From: Crambe crambe
Lineage: Eukaryota > Porifera > Demospongiae > Poecilosclerida > Crambeidae
Direction: 5' to 3'
Assembly (NCBI GenBank): GCA_963924555.1
Contig: OZ004593.1
Coordinates: forward strand, 806,001-870,000
DNA length: 64,000 nt
The notes below the pieces were generated by a model. That model had not been told where the DNA came from, searched no databases, and was given only the letters and a program-made list of their open reading frames with translations. This document shows positions 22,245-34,203 of this stretch, piece by piece; the stretch's first letter is position 1; each line of letters starts with the position of its first letter. Both the position numbers and the translations under genes were made by a program.

Positions 22245-22680
22245 GAAGGTTTTATAATGTGCAGTTGATACACCTGGGCACTGCACTGGGACCGAGGCAT
22301 CCACACAAGATGCAGACCTTGCATGTGGAAGATGAAGTGATGAACACCAGTGTGTATTCCCACCTGGTTCAGTTCAAACAGTGATAATACCTTGGGGCAT
22401 TGCCTCTGCAAATGAGCAGATCCTCTGTCAATGCATGCAAATGATTGTTTTGCAGACCCAAGGGGGTAGACATGTGAGGTTTATGTTTGTGGACACTCGT
22501 CGATCTGCACGGAATCAAGGGAGGAGAGATGGTGAGGTCCTACACTCCAAATAGCCCCAAGGTGGCCTTCCTGTGTGAACAGCATGTGGTCCCTAGATCC
22601 CACCAGTCTCCAAGATGGGAGATGAGCTGCTGTGTACCAGGAGGAACTCAACACAGGGTCTGGCTAGGAGTTGATCTTAT
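22245..22680 (+). pseudogene. Scrambled death-domain GTPase fragments
   Basis: Three pieces lie out of order. 22255-22385 resembles the death domain (LIHLGTALG-type segment, then a WSSL-type segment), with several frameshifts. 22405-22545 matches the GTPase segment LTNEQILCRCMQMIVSQSQG, here with substitutions and a deletion across the THRD motif. 22545-22680 matches the C-terminal module (SPKVAFLCEQH ... MGDELLCT). The order death domain, GTPase, tail is the reverse of the intact genes, so this is rearranged debris. Confidence 0.7.
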
Positions 22681-22754
22681 TGTTGTTGCTCTATTTGTGC
22701 CACTCAAGTTATAACAATACTTTACTCTACATATTAATAGGCTATAGCTTTTGG

Positions 22755-22950
22755 TACATGCAAATGCAAAGTTGTTGTACTGGTAGGCTACTGCAGGCCC
22801 TGAAGGCATTGCACTGTGCAGCATCTCGGGGTGGAGATCTTGTAGAGTCCACAAGAGACAGTCAGGAAGTAGTGGAGAGTGGCTCCGTGCCATATACATT
22901 ACATCCCCCAGCCACTTCCGCAGCACAGGATGCAATAATGGTGACGTAGC
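22755..22950 (-). pseudogene. Fucosidase/MRH exon fragment
   Basis: The minus strand matches the first exon of the fucosidase gene at 53700-53870 (AVAYQYN-type segment), with a large deletion between GPAVAYQYN and the KISTPEYS-type segment. The remainder up to 23070 is a short inverted repeat (CTAGCCTGGCGCGAGGCTA at about 23020) and the 5' leader of the next gene. Confidence 0.6.
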
Positions 22951-23070
22951 TACAGAAGTCACGTGATACTTACATATTTGTGGAGCCCCACCCACCAAGG
23001 GATAACTTCTGCACCACACCTAGCCTGGCGCGAGGCTAAGTCTGGCCTTAACGCCAGGCTATGCTTCACG

Positions 23071-26000
23071 ATGGCAAGTACGAAATTAAAGGAGGTAAGT
23101 TGTAATACTGGTTGATCATGTTAATGACGATTATGGATCCATGATCAACAGCTTGCTAGCTATAGGCGGTTAAACTTGCAGCTGCATACAGACAGGTAGC
23201 AACTAACTGTGGCAGCTGCCGGTCGTAGTTTTAGCTTTATTGAAACTTGTACTTGGTAGCTAGCATAGGTCTATAAAAACTGGATAGCAGCTATTTTAAC
23301 TTGCCTCTAGGCATAATTTTAGTGCCTATAGACTTTGTATTTGAAAATAGCTAGTTAGTTACTGTTTAGCTATTGTTAGTTGTATCAGGTGGTGAGTTAA
23401 TTTATCTATCCTCACAGATAAGGGAGGAAATTGAGAGAAAGAAATGGGTGAGTTAGTGCTGTGTGTGTGTGTGTGGTAACCTTCTAGAGACCAATATTCA
23501 TACCATGCCATATTTGGTTATTTCCCATAATTCATGGCACTAGAGTCATGTTATCATGTGTAGATAAGGACTTATGGTGAAAGGTTCATATCCTGCTATA
23601 CCGTCACTCTCATTCTATGCCCACTCATAACCCTGGGAGTGAAAGCAGGCTGTGTGCAGTGAGGGGTTGCTCATTAGCCCACTAAACTACATGACCTTCA
23701 AGTAGATGTTACCAGCATATTGTCCTCCATGTTTGGTGGACGTGCCTCATTCAGTGTCCATGCAGGACCCCTGCTTCAGTTTCGTCAAGAAATGCTGACT
23801 CAGCACTTAAAGATATACTCCCCAGCCGAGGGAATTGTGTGAGTCCTAGAGACTCATGGACCCCATGGCTGTATAGAGCATAGTTCACTCTATATATCCT
23901 CCATGTTTGGAATCTACAACTCAAATGCCTTGCATGCTAGACCCCTGCTCAATTTTCTGCAAGCCATTTTTGACATACAAATGTCCACTCAAGTGTGCCG
24001 AGGGAAGTGGGCGTGGTCTATTGAATCATAGACCCCTTGACCTTATAGAGCATGATTCACTCTACAAGTTCTCCAAGTTTGGAGGCCGTAGCTCACATGC
24101 TGTGCGTGTGGTGATTTTTTTTTGTGGTGCATGATGGCTGTCTTTGTGTGTTGGTTGTATGGTTGTCTCACCTTCTCTCTCTCACTCCTCACAGTTGAAG
24201 GCATCCTATCAGAGGGTGATAGAGGACTATGAACAGGTGAGTGATGAGTGTAGCAGTGGTGTGATGAGGGCGTGGCATGTGGCCCAGTCCATACCTGGTG
24301 TGTGTTCCATGTGTGCAGGAGATTCCTGGATGTCAGAAAAGCATCAATGACCCCTCCACTGATGAGAGTGAGAGGGAAAGGCTGAAGGGGGAGGTGGAGG
24401 AATATAAGGGATACATCCAGGCGATTAAACGAGAAATTAATAGATATGATAAAGCAATTATCACCTTAGGGGAAAAAGAAGGTAAGTCACAATAATAATT
24501 ATACAAAGTACAAAGAAGTCATGTAATAGTGATGTTGTGGTTAATTAATTTTAACATGATGATGTAATTAATGTAGAATTAAATTTAATACTCATGTCAC
24601 ACGTAAGTAAGGTTAATTAGTATGAAAATTAATTAATTAAAAGGAGGTGAAATTAATTAATAATGTCTCAGGCCATAACTTTAGAATGCAATGAGCTATC
24701 AACTTCAAACAAAGTGCATTCTGTTCTTAAAAATTATTCCCTTCTGTCTATGTGACTCAGTTGTGATGTAGTTGGAGAGAAATATGTGTACAGATAAACA
24801 GTTAGGTTTGTGAGCTAATGTATGTTATTATCATTGCACTCTTTCTTTTAGCTGCTATCTATGGTGTTGAAAACCGAGATCTCTTCAAAGAAGCCATGAT
24901 GAAAGGCTGCCTTGAATACCCGCAATTAAGAATAACGATATTTGGTTATGCTGGATCCGGGAAGAGCCACGTCCTTGCTCTCATGCTCGGGGAACCTCCT
25001 CCTGAAATACGCATCAGCACAACCTGTGCCAAGAAGCCGGTACGAACCATATCCCACAGTAGATTTGGTGTAGATGAGAAAGTATTAAAGAGAATAAGCG
25101 AAGAGGAGTATTCGCATATGATGATGAAGACAGCCAGGGATGGCATCTCAAAGTCCAAATTCCTAAATTTTAAAGGGATATTGTGCAAGGTTATTGGATA
25201 TGTGCCTTCTGAGCCAACCGATGAAGTGGAAAAGGATCTGATAGTTCAGTTCCACAAACACGAAGCTAGTGTGGAATCACTTGAAGGCCAGATTGTGGGG
25301 GAGGTGACTGACTGCGGTGGACAGCCTCAGTTCTTGGAAATACTTCCAAGGTTCATCGATAACCTCTCCCTCGGCATACTGGTGACCGACCTCAGCCAAC
25401 GTCTGGACGAGTGTCCCATGAATTACTACTACAACAGCCAGGGGGAGCCTATCGGGGAAGGAGTGAGATCGTTACTTACAAATGAGCAGATCCTCTGTCG
25501 ATGCATGCAAATGATCGTCTCGCAGTCCCAAGGGGGTAGACGTGTGAGGTTTGTGTTCGTGGGCACTCATCGTGATCTGGAGCACGAATGCACCGAGTCA
25601 AGGGAGGAAAAGAATCAGAAGCTAATAGAGATGGTGAAGTCCTTTGATCTGGAAGACAGCGTCATCTACAGCAACCAGCAGTTCAACGAGCTGATCTTTG
25701 CCCTCAATGCCAAGGAGCCCGAGGAAGCTGACTACCAAACAGCTGGTGTGCTGATAGAGCTGATGATGGACAGATCTGTAGCCAAGACTATTCGCATCCC
25801 AATCAACTACCATAGTGTGGAGCTGACTCTGAAGCAGAAGGTACAGAAGTCCAATCAGATTGCATTTCTGGAGTCTGAGATCTTGCAAGATGTGGCTCAC
25901 TTTCACTTGACAAAGGATACACTGAAGGGAGCTTTGAGATATCTGCACGACATTAAGCTTATCTTCTACTTCGAGGAGGATTTTCCTAGCGTGGTGATTG

Positions 26001-27602
26001 GAGAGCCTCAGGCCGTCCTCGATAAGCTGACTGAGTTGGTGGCATACCACATTGAGCTGACCACCAACCCCAAGAATCAGAAAGCAGTGGATGGGAAGTG
26101 GAAGAAGTTCAGTCAGTGTGGGATCCTCAACATCGACTGTCTGAAGAAGTTCCCAGGCCAGTACGTGGAGGGTGTGTTCTCTCCTGCCGACATGATGAAG
26201 TTGTTTGAGAAGCTGTTCATTGTGTCAGAGGTGAATCAGGGGGAGTATTTGATGCCGTGCGTCTTACCCATGGATCCTCGACCCAGCTGCAATCCAGAAT
26301 GTGAGACACAATCGGTCCCACCCATGGTCCTCAACTTTACCAGAGGCATGCCAAGACATGGAATCTACTGTGGCACCATCTGCCACGTGATGACTGAGAC
26401 CAAGTGGAAGTTGTTAGAAGATCCCACGACTGGCAAGCCATTCCACATCACCAGAAATAGCGTCCATTTCTCTCTCCCACGTGACCCAGTCAAGATCACC
26501 ATCAACGACAGCCTCGACTCTTTCTTCTTGATTACTGTCCATGTCTCTCCAGAAGCATCCTACGATGCTGAAAGTATCTCTTGCATGTGTACCATGATTC
26601 GCAACACTCTGGTGGAGGCCATCGCTGAAGTAACGAAGAAGCTGAATTACACTTCAGACAACCCCGAGGTTACCTTTCTCTGTGAGAAGCACAAGACCAC
26701 TTCCCTCCATCCCGCTGTGAGGTCTGAATATGGCAGTGATCTGACATGCACTAAACATCACATCAAAGGAGGGACTCTAACTGACCAGCACAGGGTCTGG
26801 CTCAAAGGTGAGTGAAGTTAGTTACATTCTTTTTGTAATTCATGTGCCTGAATTGATTAGGAGTTACTTCCTCTTCCACCCCTGTCCCTCAAACAGGGGT
26901 CACCTCCCCTCGTCCTCCACCCCCTGACTCCACCCCCGTTCATCATATCCAATCTTCCTCTTACAGTAAGTCTAGTTTGAGTGAAAAAAAGTCACGTGCT
27001 TCTTTTTACAGGTATTACTTCGTCTACATTCATACCTCCTGACTCTACCCAAACAGGCCCTCGTCCACCCCATGTTCCTCAAGCAGGGGTCACCTCCCCT
27101 CCCCCTGACTCTACCCCTGTTCATCATATCCCATCTTCCTCTGGTGGTAAGTCTAGTTTGGGTTGGATTAGGTGTTTGACTGTATCTTCACTCCAGATTA
27201 TGCACCTCCACAAACTACATCTGCTTCTTCCAAAAAAGCCACTTCCCATAACCTATCAACAGCTGACCACTTCAAAGTCGTTAAAGTCCTGAAAGCCCTT
27301 GATAATGAGCAGCTGATACACCTGGGCACTGCACTGGGGCTGGAGTATCCACATTTGAAGCGGATGCAGACCTTGCCTGACGATATGGTGTTTGCGTGGT
27401 TGAACATGGAAGATGAGGTGATGGACACCAGTGGTATTCCCACCTGGTCCAGTTTGATCAAAGCCCTAGAGGACACCGACCAGAAAGGGGTTGCTTCACG
27501 CATCAGGAACGGTAAGTTTGGACCACCCAATTGTGTTGATGATCATGTGATGTATTGTATCTATAATCCCTCACAGAGCAACACAGTAACCACCCCAAGT
27601 GA
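23071..27602 (+). CDS. Roco-like P-loop GTPase with C-terminal death domain (931 aa, gene 1)
   Basis: Nine exons sum to 2,796 nt: 23071-23094, 23418-23447, 24195-24236, 24319-24481, 24852-26807, 26861-26965, 27012-27146, 27197-27511, 27577-27602. A charged N-terminal coiled coil (to about residue 86) is followed by a GTPase-like domain: Walker A in GYAGSGKS, switch II DCGGQPQF, and G4-like GTHRD. Next come a COR-like helical/winged-helix region, a conserved tail (CETQSVPPMVL ... GGTLTDQHRVWLKG), two Pro-rich linker exons (SPRPPPPDSTP) and a death domain (LKALDNEQLIHLGTALGLEY ... WLNMEDEVMDTSG ... TWSSLIKAL). Architecture recalls DAPK1 (Roc-COR-death) and MFHAS1; a cytosolic nucleotide-controlled death-domain adaptor is inferred. 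No leucine-rich repeats or kinase are present. 5' exons were placed by phase and by matching the sister gene. Confidence 0.82.
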
Positions 27603-28009
27603 ACCATCATGACAGTTTGATCCACATAAACCTTTCTCTCTCTTTTTTTTTTTTTTTTTTTTTTTCATGTGTGTGTATATTTTGATTTTTCGTTGATGAC
27701 CTTGTACCAAATATTATTCCAATAACCCTTTTCCCTAGTCACATCAGGTTACCTTTCCCCAATAATCTTTCTGATCTGCCCACGAGATGAGAAGGTGGAG
27801 GAGAGTGTTGAGTTGTGTGTCTTTGAGTGTACTATAACTAGTGGTATTGATCCTCCTCCTGCACATTATCACTCAAAATCTTCTCCTCAAAGTAAGATGA
27901 CTGGAAATCTGTGGGTGTGCAGGAGGGGAAGTGGTATTGATCCTCTTCCTGCACATTATCACAGTCCATTCCTCATGACTGGAAACAGTCTGGGGGTGGA
28001 AGGAAATTA
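27603..28009 (+). other. 3' flank of gene 1
   Basis: Holds a T-run (about 27640-27665) and two copies of a short unit (AGTGGTATTGATCCTC, about 27838 and 27932), each followed by CTGCACATTATCAC. Part of 27715-27775 is also found downstream of the sister gene at 58225-58275, so it belongs to the ancestral duplication unit, possibly an untranslated or alternative last exon. No gene seen. Confidence 0.5.
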
Positions 28010-28128
28010 CTAGTCTGGCGTCGCCAACCCAGCTTTTCTTCTTTTTTTTTCTTTTTTTTTTTTTGGGGGGGGGGGGGGGGGGGGACGGGGAAGAAAAAAA
28101 AGAAGCTGGGCTGGCGACGCCAGACTAG
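28010..28128. repeat. Foldback element with T/G homopolymer loop
   Basis: CTAGTCTGGCGTCGCCAACC at 28010 is repeated in inverse at 28128, and the two arms extend about 45 bp through AGCTTTTCTTC. The loop is a run of T then about 20 G. A transcript or single strand would form a very stable hairpin. It looks like a palindromic MITE; the homopolymer length may be inaccurate in an assembly. Confidence 0.7.
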
Positions 28129-31100
28129 GAAATCACAACCTTGAGGCATAATTTACATGTTAAATACACAACTTGCACGATGTCTTTGATTAGAAATTAG
28201 TAGATCATTAATAGCTCAGCACTAATACAAAATCATGAAGTTTTCAACAGATCTATAACAGGTACAAAAAGCAAGTATAACTGCGCATGCCTATAGAATT
28301 ATGAGTCCATGGTTTGTGTTGTGATCGACCCCTTTCCTAAATCTGGGCGTGTGCTTTTAATACTTGCTATGGAGGAAGGAGAGCACACAGTATGTCACAT
28401 TAGTGATGTGGCGGTGGAATTTCCCTTTCAACCTTACTCCTGTCAGCTGGCCTACATGGAGAAAGTCATCCAGGCCCTGCAAAAGGCAAGTCCTCATGGA
28501 CACCTCCTGAACTAAACTAACCTCTTCCTTTCTAGAACACTAATCCATTTTGGAGTCACCTACAGGGACTGGGAAGACACTGTGTCTGCTGTGTGCCACT
28601 CTCGGGTGGAGGGAGAACCTGGTGGAAAAACTGAGGCAGCAATCTGGGGATCCAGGGGACTTGGGAGGAGAAGGGGAGGAGCTAGATCCATGGGACTGTC
28701 CCCTACCCTCAGGTGTGTGTGTGGGGTAGGTATCAGGGATAGTCATCAACAGTGAGAAGGATTTTCGATGCAGGTAGGAGTGGAGTAATGTCCAACGTTC
28801 CAAAGATCATTTATGCCTCTAGAACTCACTCACAACTCTCACAAGTCATCGAAGAGCTCAAGAACACCAAATACAGGTAGCTATAGTAACAGGGTACAGA
28901 TTGCCAAGTCCACTGTAAAGGATTCTCCTCTTGGAGATAAGGATTTCCCTTTACCTATTGGTTCCAGCTTTCTTTGTGTTCCATTCCCAGACCCAGAGTG
29001 GCCATCATTGGTTCCAGGGAGCAGCTATGTATCCATGGAGGAGTATCCAAGAAGGAGACTAATGCAGAGAAGGTACTCTCCTTTGAAGCCCCCCCCCCCC
29101 CAATTACCTTCATAATTGATTTTTCTCTGAGGTTCACTTATGCTGAGCAAAAATGAAGAACCACAGCTGCTTCTATTATAACAACACTGATAGTGAGTTT
29201 TGCTGATGTGGCACTTATTGGGTGGTCGATTATTTTGGCTGACATGCAATGCAGTGAGGATATTGAACAGGTTATGGACGTGGAGGACCTGGTGCTAGTT
29301 GGTAACAGGCAAAAGTAGGTGTGGCCTTCATATTACATGGAGGAGATGAAGTCCTCCTCTTCCATATACAGAATGTGTCCTTATTATCTGGCAAAGGAGC
29401 TGAAATCCAATGCAGATGTGATATTCATGCCCTATAACTACATACTAGATTTAAAGATCAGAATAGAGTCATGTGACTGTCATATGATGTGGATTAGTCC
29501 CTTTTTTGTTTGTTGTTTTGCAGACTCGGCAGATGCATGGTGTGGATGTGGAAGGGACTGTGGTGATATTAGACGAGGCTCACAACATAGTGAGTGAGAT
29601 GACGAGGAAGACCTCACAGTTATGATTGGTTACTCTCGTATGTACGTAGGAGAGGGTGTGTGAGGACTCTGCATCCTTTGACCTCACGTCTAGTGACATT
29701 GCCCTGTGCATAGGAGACATCAGCCACATTCTCCTCAAGTACAAGCCGGACACTGATAGTCCCCAGGATGAAGGTGGGGTGTAGCCACAAAGGGGCAGGC
29801 CCTTGGTTACTGTTGCTATGGATATTATTTCAGGAGAGGAGGAAGACAATCAAGACTATGTGAATTTAAAAGGTCAGGTGAATAGTGGTGTGTGGTGGTT
29901 GATGTTATTATCCAAATTTTGGATGCCTGTCTTACCCTTGCCCTTTGACCCTTCATGCTTGCCCTTTGACCCTTCATGATATCTGCAGAGTTTTTTCTGG
30001 CCATTGAGAGGACACTTGATAAAGTCACTTTTCCTAGTGGCAAGAAGCAGGAGGTAGTCATGCCTGGAGAGTGAGTGTTGGATGTGTATCTTATGTTAGT
30101 CATCAGTCTTGACTTCTTCCTCCAGTTACATCTTCAAGTTCTTCGGTTCTGCTGGTCTGAGACAGGACACATGCAGCATGTTGCTGGACCAGTGTGCCAA
30201 GGCCATCACTTTCCTCACCACCGACCCTCACTCTGTCCACAGAAATGGAAACAACATACAAAAGTTTGTGGATGCTGTCAAGTAAGAAGAAGCTTAAAAA
30301 TATTAGCATATCAATAACTGCCTTGTAGAGTGTTGGAATATTTGTTGTTGTTTTTTCTTAGATTGCGTTCAGCTCTGCCTCCCCCCCTCAGGCCAGAATG
30401 CCTCCCATCACTATAAAGTGTTCATCAAGTCTGAAGAGAATCCGTACAAGAACAAGAAGACTAACACATGGACTGTGTCTCCATCAGACAGCAAAAACAG
30501 AAAGTAAATCAAAAAAATATTATGTTTTGTTGAAACTATTTCTTGTTGCAGTTCGTACCATTAGTTACTGGTGCTTTAGTCCTGGACATGCCATGGCAGA
30601 TCTAGTGAGACAAGGAGTACGATCCGTCATCTTGACCTCAGGCACTCTCTCTCCCCTCAACTCAGAACTTCAAATGTATGTCAAAACTCCTCCTATTAGG
30701 TTCATGTTAACTCAATTTTCTACCCCCTTCTACTACTGCTGCTGTACGTAGAGATTTCCCCATCAGCTATGAGGGTCCTCACGTCATCACGGAACAGCAG
30801 ATCTGGGTGGGTGTGGTCTCAAAGGGATGTGACGGCATAGCTCTCAACTCGTGTTATAACAACAGGTAACTAACTGGTTAACAATATCAATATGCTGGTG
30901 TATTATTTCTCCTTTTCTTTCAAAGGACAAATCTCTCCTACCAGAGTAGCCTTGGAAACACTCTCGGTAAGTTTATGGATAAGAGTCATGTGCCAGTCAC
31001 ATGTGCATGGACGAGAGTCATGTGCCAGTCACGTTATGATTGTTCTATGTCTTTCATTATAGTGAACTTCTCTGGTTCTGTACCCCATGGTCTCCTTGTC

Positions 31101-32093
31101 TTCTTCCCCTCCTACCCAGTCATGCATGGCTGTGTGGAAAAGTGGCGGGTGAGCTCTTGTATCACATGACCCTGTCACATGACCACATGCACCTGAGGCA
31201 CCATCATCATGTGCTATGTACATAACTTGATAGGAGAGTGGAATTATGCAAATGATTGAGCAAAATAAATCTGTCTTCCTGGAGCCAAGGAGAAAGGCTG
31301 AATTCAACCCAGTGAGTTGTTATTTGTGTTTGTTTGTTTGTTTGTTTGTTTATTCATTGTTTGTTGGTTGTGTTTCTAATTGCAGATGATGGATGCATTC
31401 TACGAGCATATCACTGACCCAGCTCAGTGTGTCGAGGGAAGGTGAGTTGGGCAAGTGTCATCATATTTTTCATCCTCTCTCTTTCTCTCTTGAAGGTGAG
31501 TGAGGGTTTGGACTTTGCAGACATGAATGGAAGAGCAGTGGTGATCACTGGTCTCCCCTATCCTCCGAGAATGGACCCAAAGGCAAGTGTGTGTATCCAT
31601 CCTTACCCATCCTAGCCTCGTACCCAGGCTTTATCTTTTGTGGGGAGGAGGAAATTGTAGACTACTAAAAAGTGTAATGGAGCCCAAGGCATACACATGC
31701 AATGTATGCCACACCCTTTTCCTCTTCCTATTTGAGGAATACAAGCTAGCATTATGTAAATCCATTCCCTATGGATGTAATACATGTCATGGTTTGAAAC
31801 TCACTGGATTTTTTTAAATTTTTGGCAGGTGATGTTGAAGATGGAATACTTGCAGGACAATAAGCATTGTCATGATGTAAGTCTCTATCAACTACCATTA
31901 ACATACCACACCACACACTGTCCAGCAAAGCACGTGTGATGATTGTTGACATCTCCTGTCTCAGGGTCTGAGTGGGGAGGAGTGGTACAAGCAGCAAGCA
32001 TCCCGTGCAGTCAACCAAGCCGTGGGGAGAGTCATTCGACATAAACATGACTATGGTGCCATCATACTCTGTGACGAAAGGTACTTGAAATTG

Positions 32094-32097
32094 AGAA

Positions 32098-32151
<54 letters not shown>
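32094..32151 (+). repeat. (GA)n microsatellite in RTEL1 copy 4 intron
   Basis: About 58 bp of GA dinucleotide repeats. The same intron in copy 1 (1467-1493) and in the intact copy (40024-40061) has shorter runs, so the tract is length-variable between duplicates. Confidence 0.85.
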
Positions 32152-32154
<3 letters not shown>

Positions 32155-32636
32155 CACTTCTAGGTGTCATGGAAGTCCTGGATTCTATATTATGGGGAAA
32201 CCCCTCTCTATTCATGCATGTAGATTTGGGTCGTCCAGTACTGTGAAGCAGCTGCCTCAGTGGGTGAGACCTCATGTGAAGACCTTCAGCAAGTTTGGAG
32301 TGGTGCAACGCGACCTCAACCTTTTCTTCAAGAATGCAGAAAAGGAGGTGAATTAGTGTCACTGTCCCTAATTAGAGGGACAGCCTCATTGATTGTGGTA
32401 GCTTCTAAACACCTTTCATTTTGTTGTTGTTCAGTTTTGGTTCCAAAATTGCAAGTAGGAAGCTTCCAGCTGATACTTCAACAACAGTCACCAATGATAA
32501 AGGGTGTGGCAGTGGCCACGCCCCTCTCCGACTTCCTGTCATGCTGAGGGACTCCTCCCACAGTTATAGAGAGGCACTTGACAGTGCACAGTATGCCAGT
32601 GTGGTGGACGTCCATCTACCCAGCAAGGTCCCCAGA

Positions 32637-32708
32637 AGTATGTATGTATGTGTGTATGTATGTATGTATGTATGTATGTATGTATGTATGTATGTATGTA
32701 TGTATGTA
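32637..32708 (+). repeat. (GTAT)n microsatellite
   Basis: A tetranucleotide run just after RTEL1 exon 24. The intact gene has the same repeat at 40546-40597. It abuts the splice donor and is itself GTATG-rich, so it offers many alternative donor sites. Confidence 0.85.
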
Positions 32709-33010
32709 CAGTGGATTGCAGGTTGTGTGAGATGGAGTCCCACCAGTGACATATGGTGTTAATCCATTCTTTTCACCAGCATTATTTGCTAGTGAATATC
32801 CGTCAACACTCAATTTTTCATGTACATGGAGGATGGAGTCCTACCAGTGACGTCCATTCTTTTCTCACTACCATTAATTCCCCCCACATAATAATCATTG
32901 TGTTGTGTGTCCTCTATTAGAAGCTCCATTATAACTAATGTACCCAGAGACCCAGGACATACATCAAGCTGCCCTTCCACCAGCTCCTTCAACCTCAAGT
33001 ACAGGTCTCA

Positions 33011-33356
33011 AACGTTGAGTGCTGAGCATGCGCACATTGTTGTGAGAAGGGATAAGTTACTAGAAAATGCTCTACTTGAAGTCGATTTGATCCCACCAAA
33101 CTCCTGAATGTAAGTGATGTCCAATGTGTGCATGGTCTTGGGAGACTGGCTATAATTTACTGGCTTTCTCTACTATTTCGTTCTTCGATGCAGGTCCAGT
33201 TTGTAGAGGAGGAGGCAGTGGATATTGGAGGGCCCACCAGGGAATTTTGGAGACTCTTCATCCAGGAAGTGGTTAGGCATTACTGTGTTGGGGATTTGGG
33301 GATGTGCCTGTTTGTCAAGAACTTACCCGCATTGGAAGTGAGCGGCATGTGAAAGA
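33011..33356 (+). pseudogene. HECT N-lobe fragment
   Basis: Two pieces: VVRRDKLLENALLEVDLIPP (33037-33105), like the segment that opens a HECT domain, and after a GATGCAG acceptor VQFVEEEAVDIGGPTREFWR then LFVKNLPALE (33194-33335), the GG-P-REF motif of the HECT N-lobe. The C-lobe and catalytic cysteine are absent. It is not a copy of the transposon's HECT gene (GIDMGGLRREVV there) nor of HACE1. The origin gene lies outside this window. It is fused between RTEL1 copy 4 and a death-domain gene tail. Confidence 0.65.
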
Positions 33357-33364
33357 TCATTGAT

Positions 33365-33965
33365 GAAGAGCAGTGATCTGACGTGCACCAAGTACCACGT
33401 CAAAGGAGGGACTCTAACTGATCAGCACAGGGTCTGGCTCAAAGGTGAGTTGATGTTGATCATCAAATGCATACAAAGATCTCTCATAGTTTGTGCGTTA
33501 AAGTAATTTTCTTTACTTGCCCCTCAGGTTCCTACATGTAATTATTGATCTGTTTGATTGTATTAGATTATGCACCTCCACAAAGTGCATCTGCTTCTTC
33601 CAAAAAAGCCACTTCACATAGTCTCTCACCAGCTGACCACTTCAAAGTGTCTACAATCCTAAAAGATTTGAATAATGAGCAGCTGATACGCCTGGGGACT
33701 GCGCTGGGGCTGAGGTATCCACACTTGCAGAGGATGCATTCCTTGCCTGAGGACTTGGTATCTGCATGGTTGAACATGGAAGACGAGGTGATGGACACCA
33801 GTGGTATTCCCACCTGGTCCAGTTTGATCAAAGCCCTAGAGGACACCGACCAGAAAGGGGTTGCTTCACACATCAGGAAAGGTACATTTATATTACAAGG
33901 GACTCCTGTAGAATAATTATATTCTCATCACAGAACAACACAGTAGTCACCTCAAGTAAGCCACC
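33365..33965 (+). pseudogene. Death-domain GTPase 3'-end fragment
   Basis: 33365-33444 encodes the tail LTCTKYHVKGGTLTDQHRVW and ends in a GTGAG donor. 33567-33881 encodes a full death domain (LKDLNNEQLIRLGTALGLRY, WLNMEDEVMDTSG, TWSSLIKALEDT) in phase with it, with a GTACA donor. The region after 33935 resembles the short last exon of genes 1 and 2. The GTPase domain and start are missing. The death-domain exon itself is open, so a read-through chimera with upstream HECT/RTEL1 exons is conceivable. Confidence 0.7.
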
Positions 33966-34203
33966 AGACATCAAGTGGAACTTCTGAATAATGGACATTG
34001 GGACCACTGCCAGAATGAATTCTGTTTTTTACTTAACAATTATTATTGTTGCTAATATGAAATCATTGCGCCATGCGCTACTCTATTATTATGACGTAAT
34101 GTCAATAAATTGGGACCTGGGAAAATACCTATAATCACGGTTACTATAAAAGTGCTATCTTAATGCAATGCGCGAGCAAGTTCTTCAAAGCAGACTTTGA
34201 AGT

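Larger units (their letters stand above)
28369..33010 (+). pseudogene. RTEL1: RTEL1 near-complete duplicate (copy 4), decayed
   Basis: Exons 1 to 24 of RTEL1 follow the same order as in the intact gene, from [20 protein letters not shown] at 28369 to the [14 protein letters not shown] exon near 32630. Then exons 25 and 26 are missing and part of exon 27 ([10 protein letters not shown]) appears at 32960-33010. Disabling changes include a 1-bp deletion just before Walker A in exon 2, a nonsense TGA in place of the Arg codon after the Fe-S cysteine of exon 5 (LC-stop), a shortened exon 6, loss of part of exon 14, the same 22-bp deletion in exon 18 as copy 1, and the same extra T at exon 24. At 33010 the frame leaves RTEL1 and HECT sequence begins. 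Confidence 0.87.

Noticed and set aside
32564-32813. [11 protein letters not shown]-type open frames
   Set aside because: Translation of the (GTAT)n microsatellite.
33011-33356. HECT fragment as a degenerate copy of the transposon's HECT gene
   Set aside because: The motif around the N-lobe (DIGGPTREFW here, DMGGLRREVV there) and the exon structure differ, and no terminal repeats are near.
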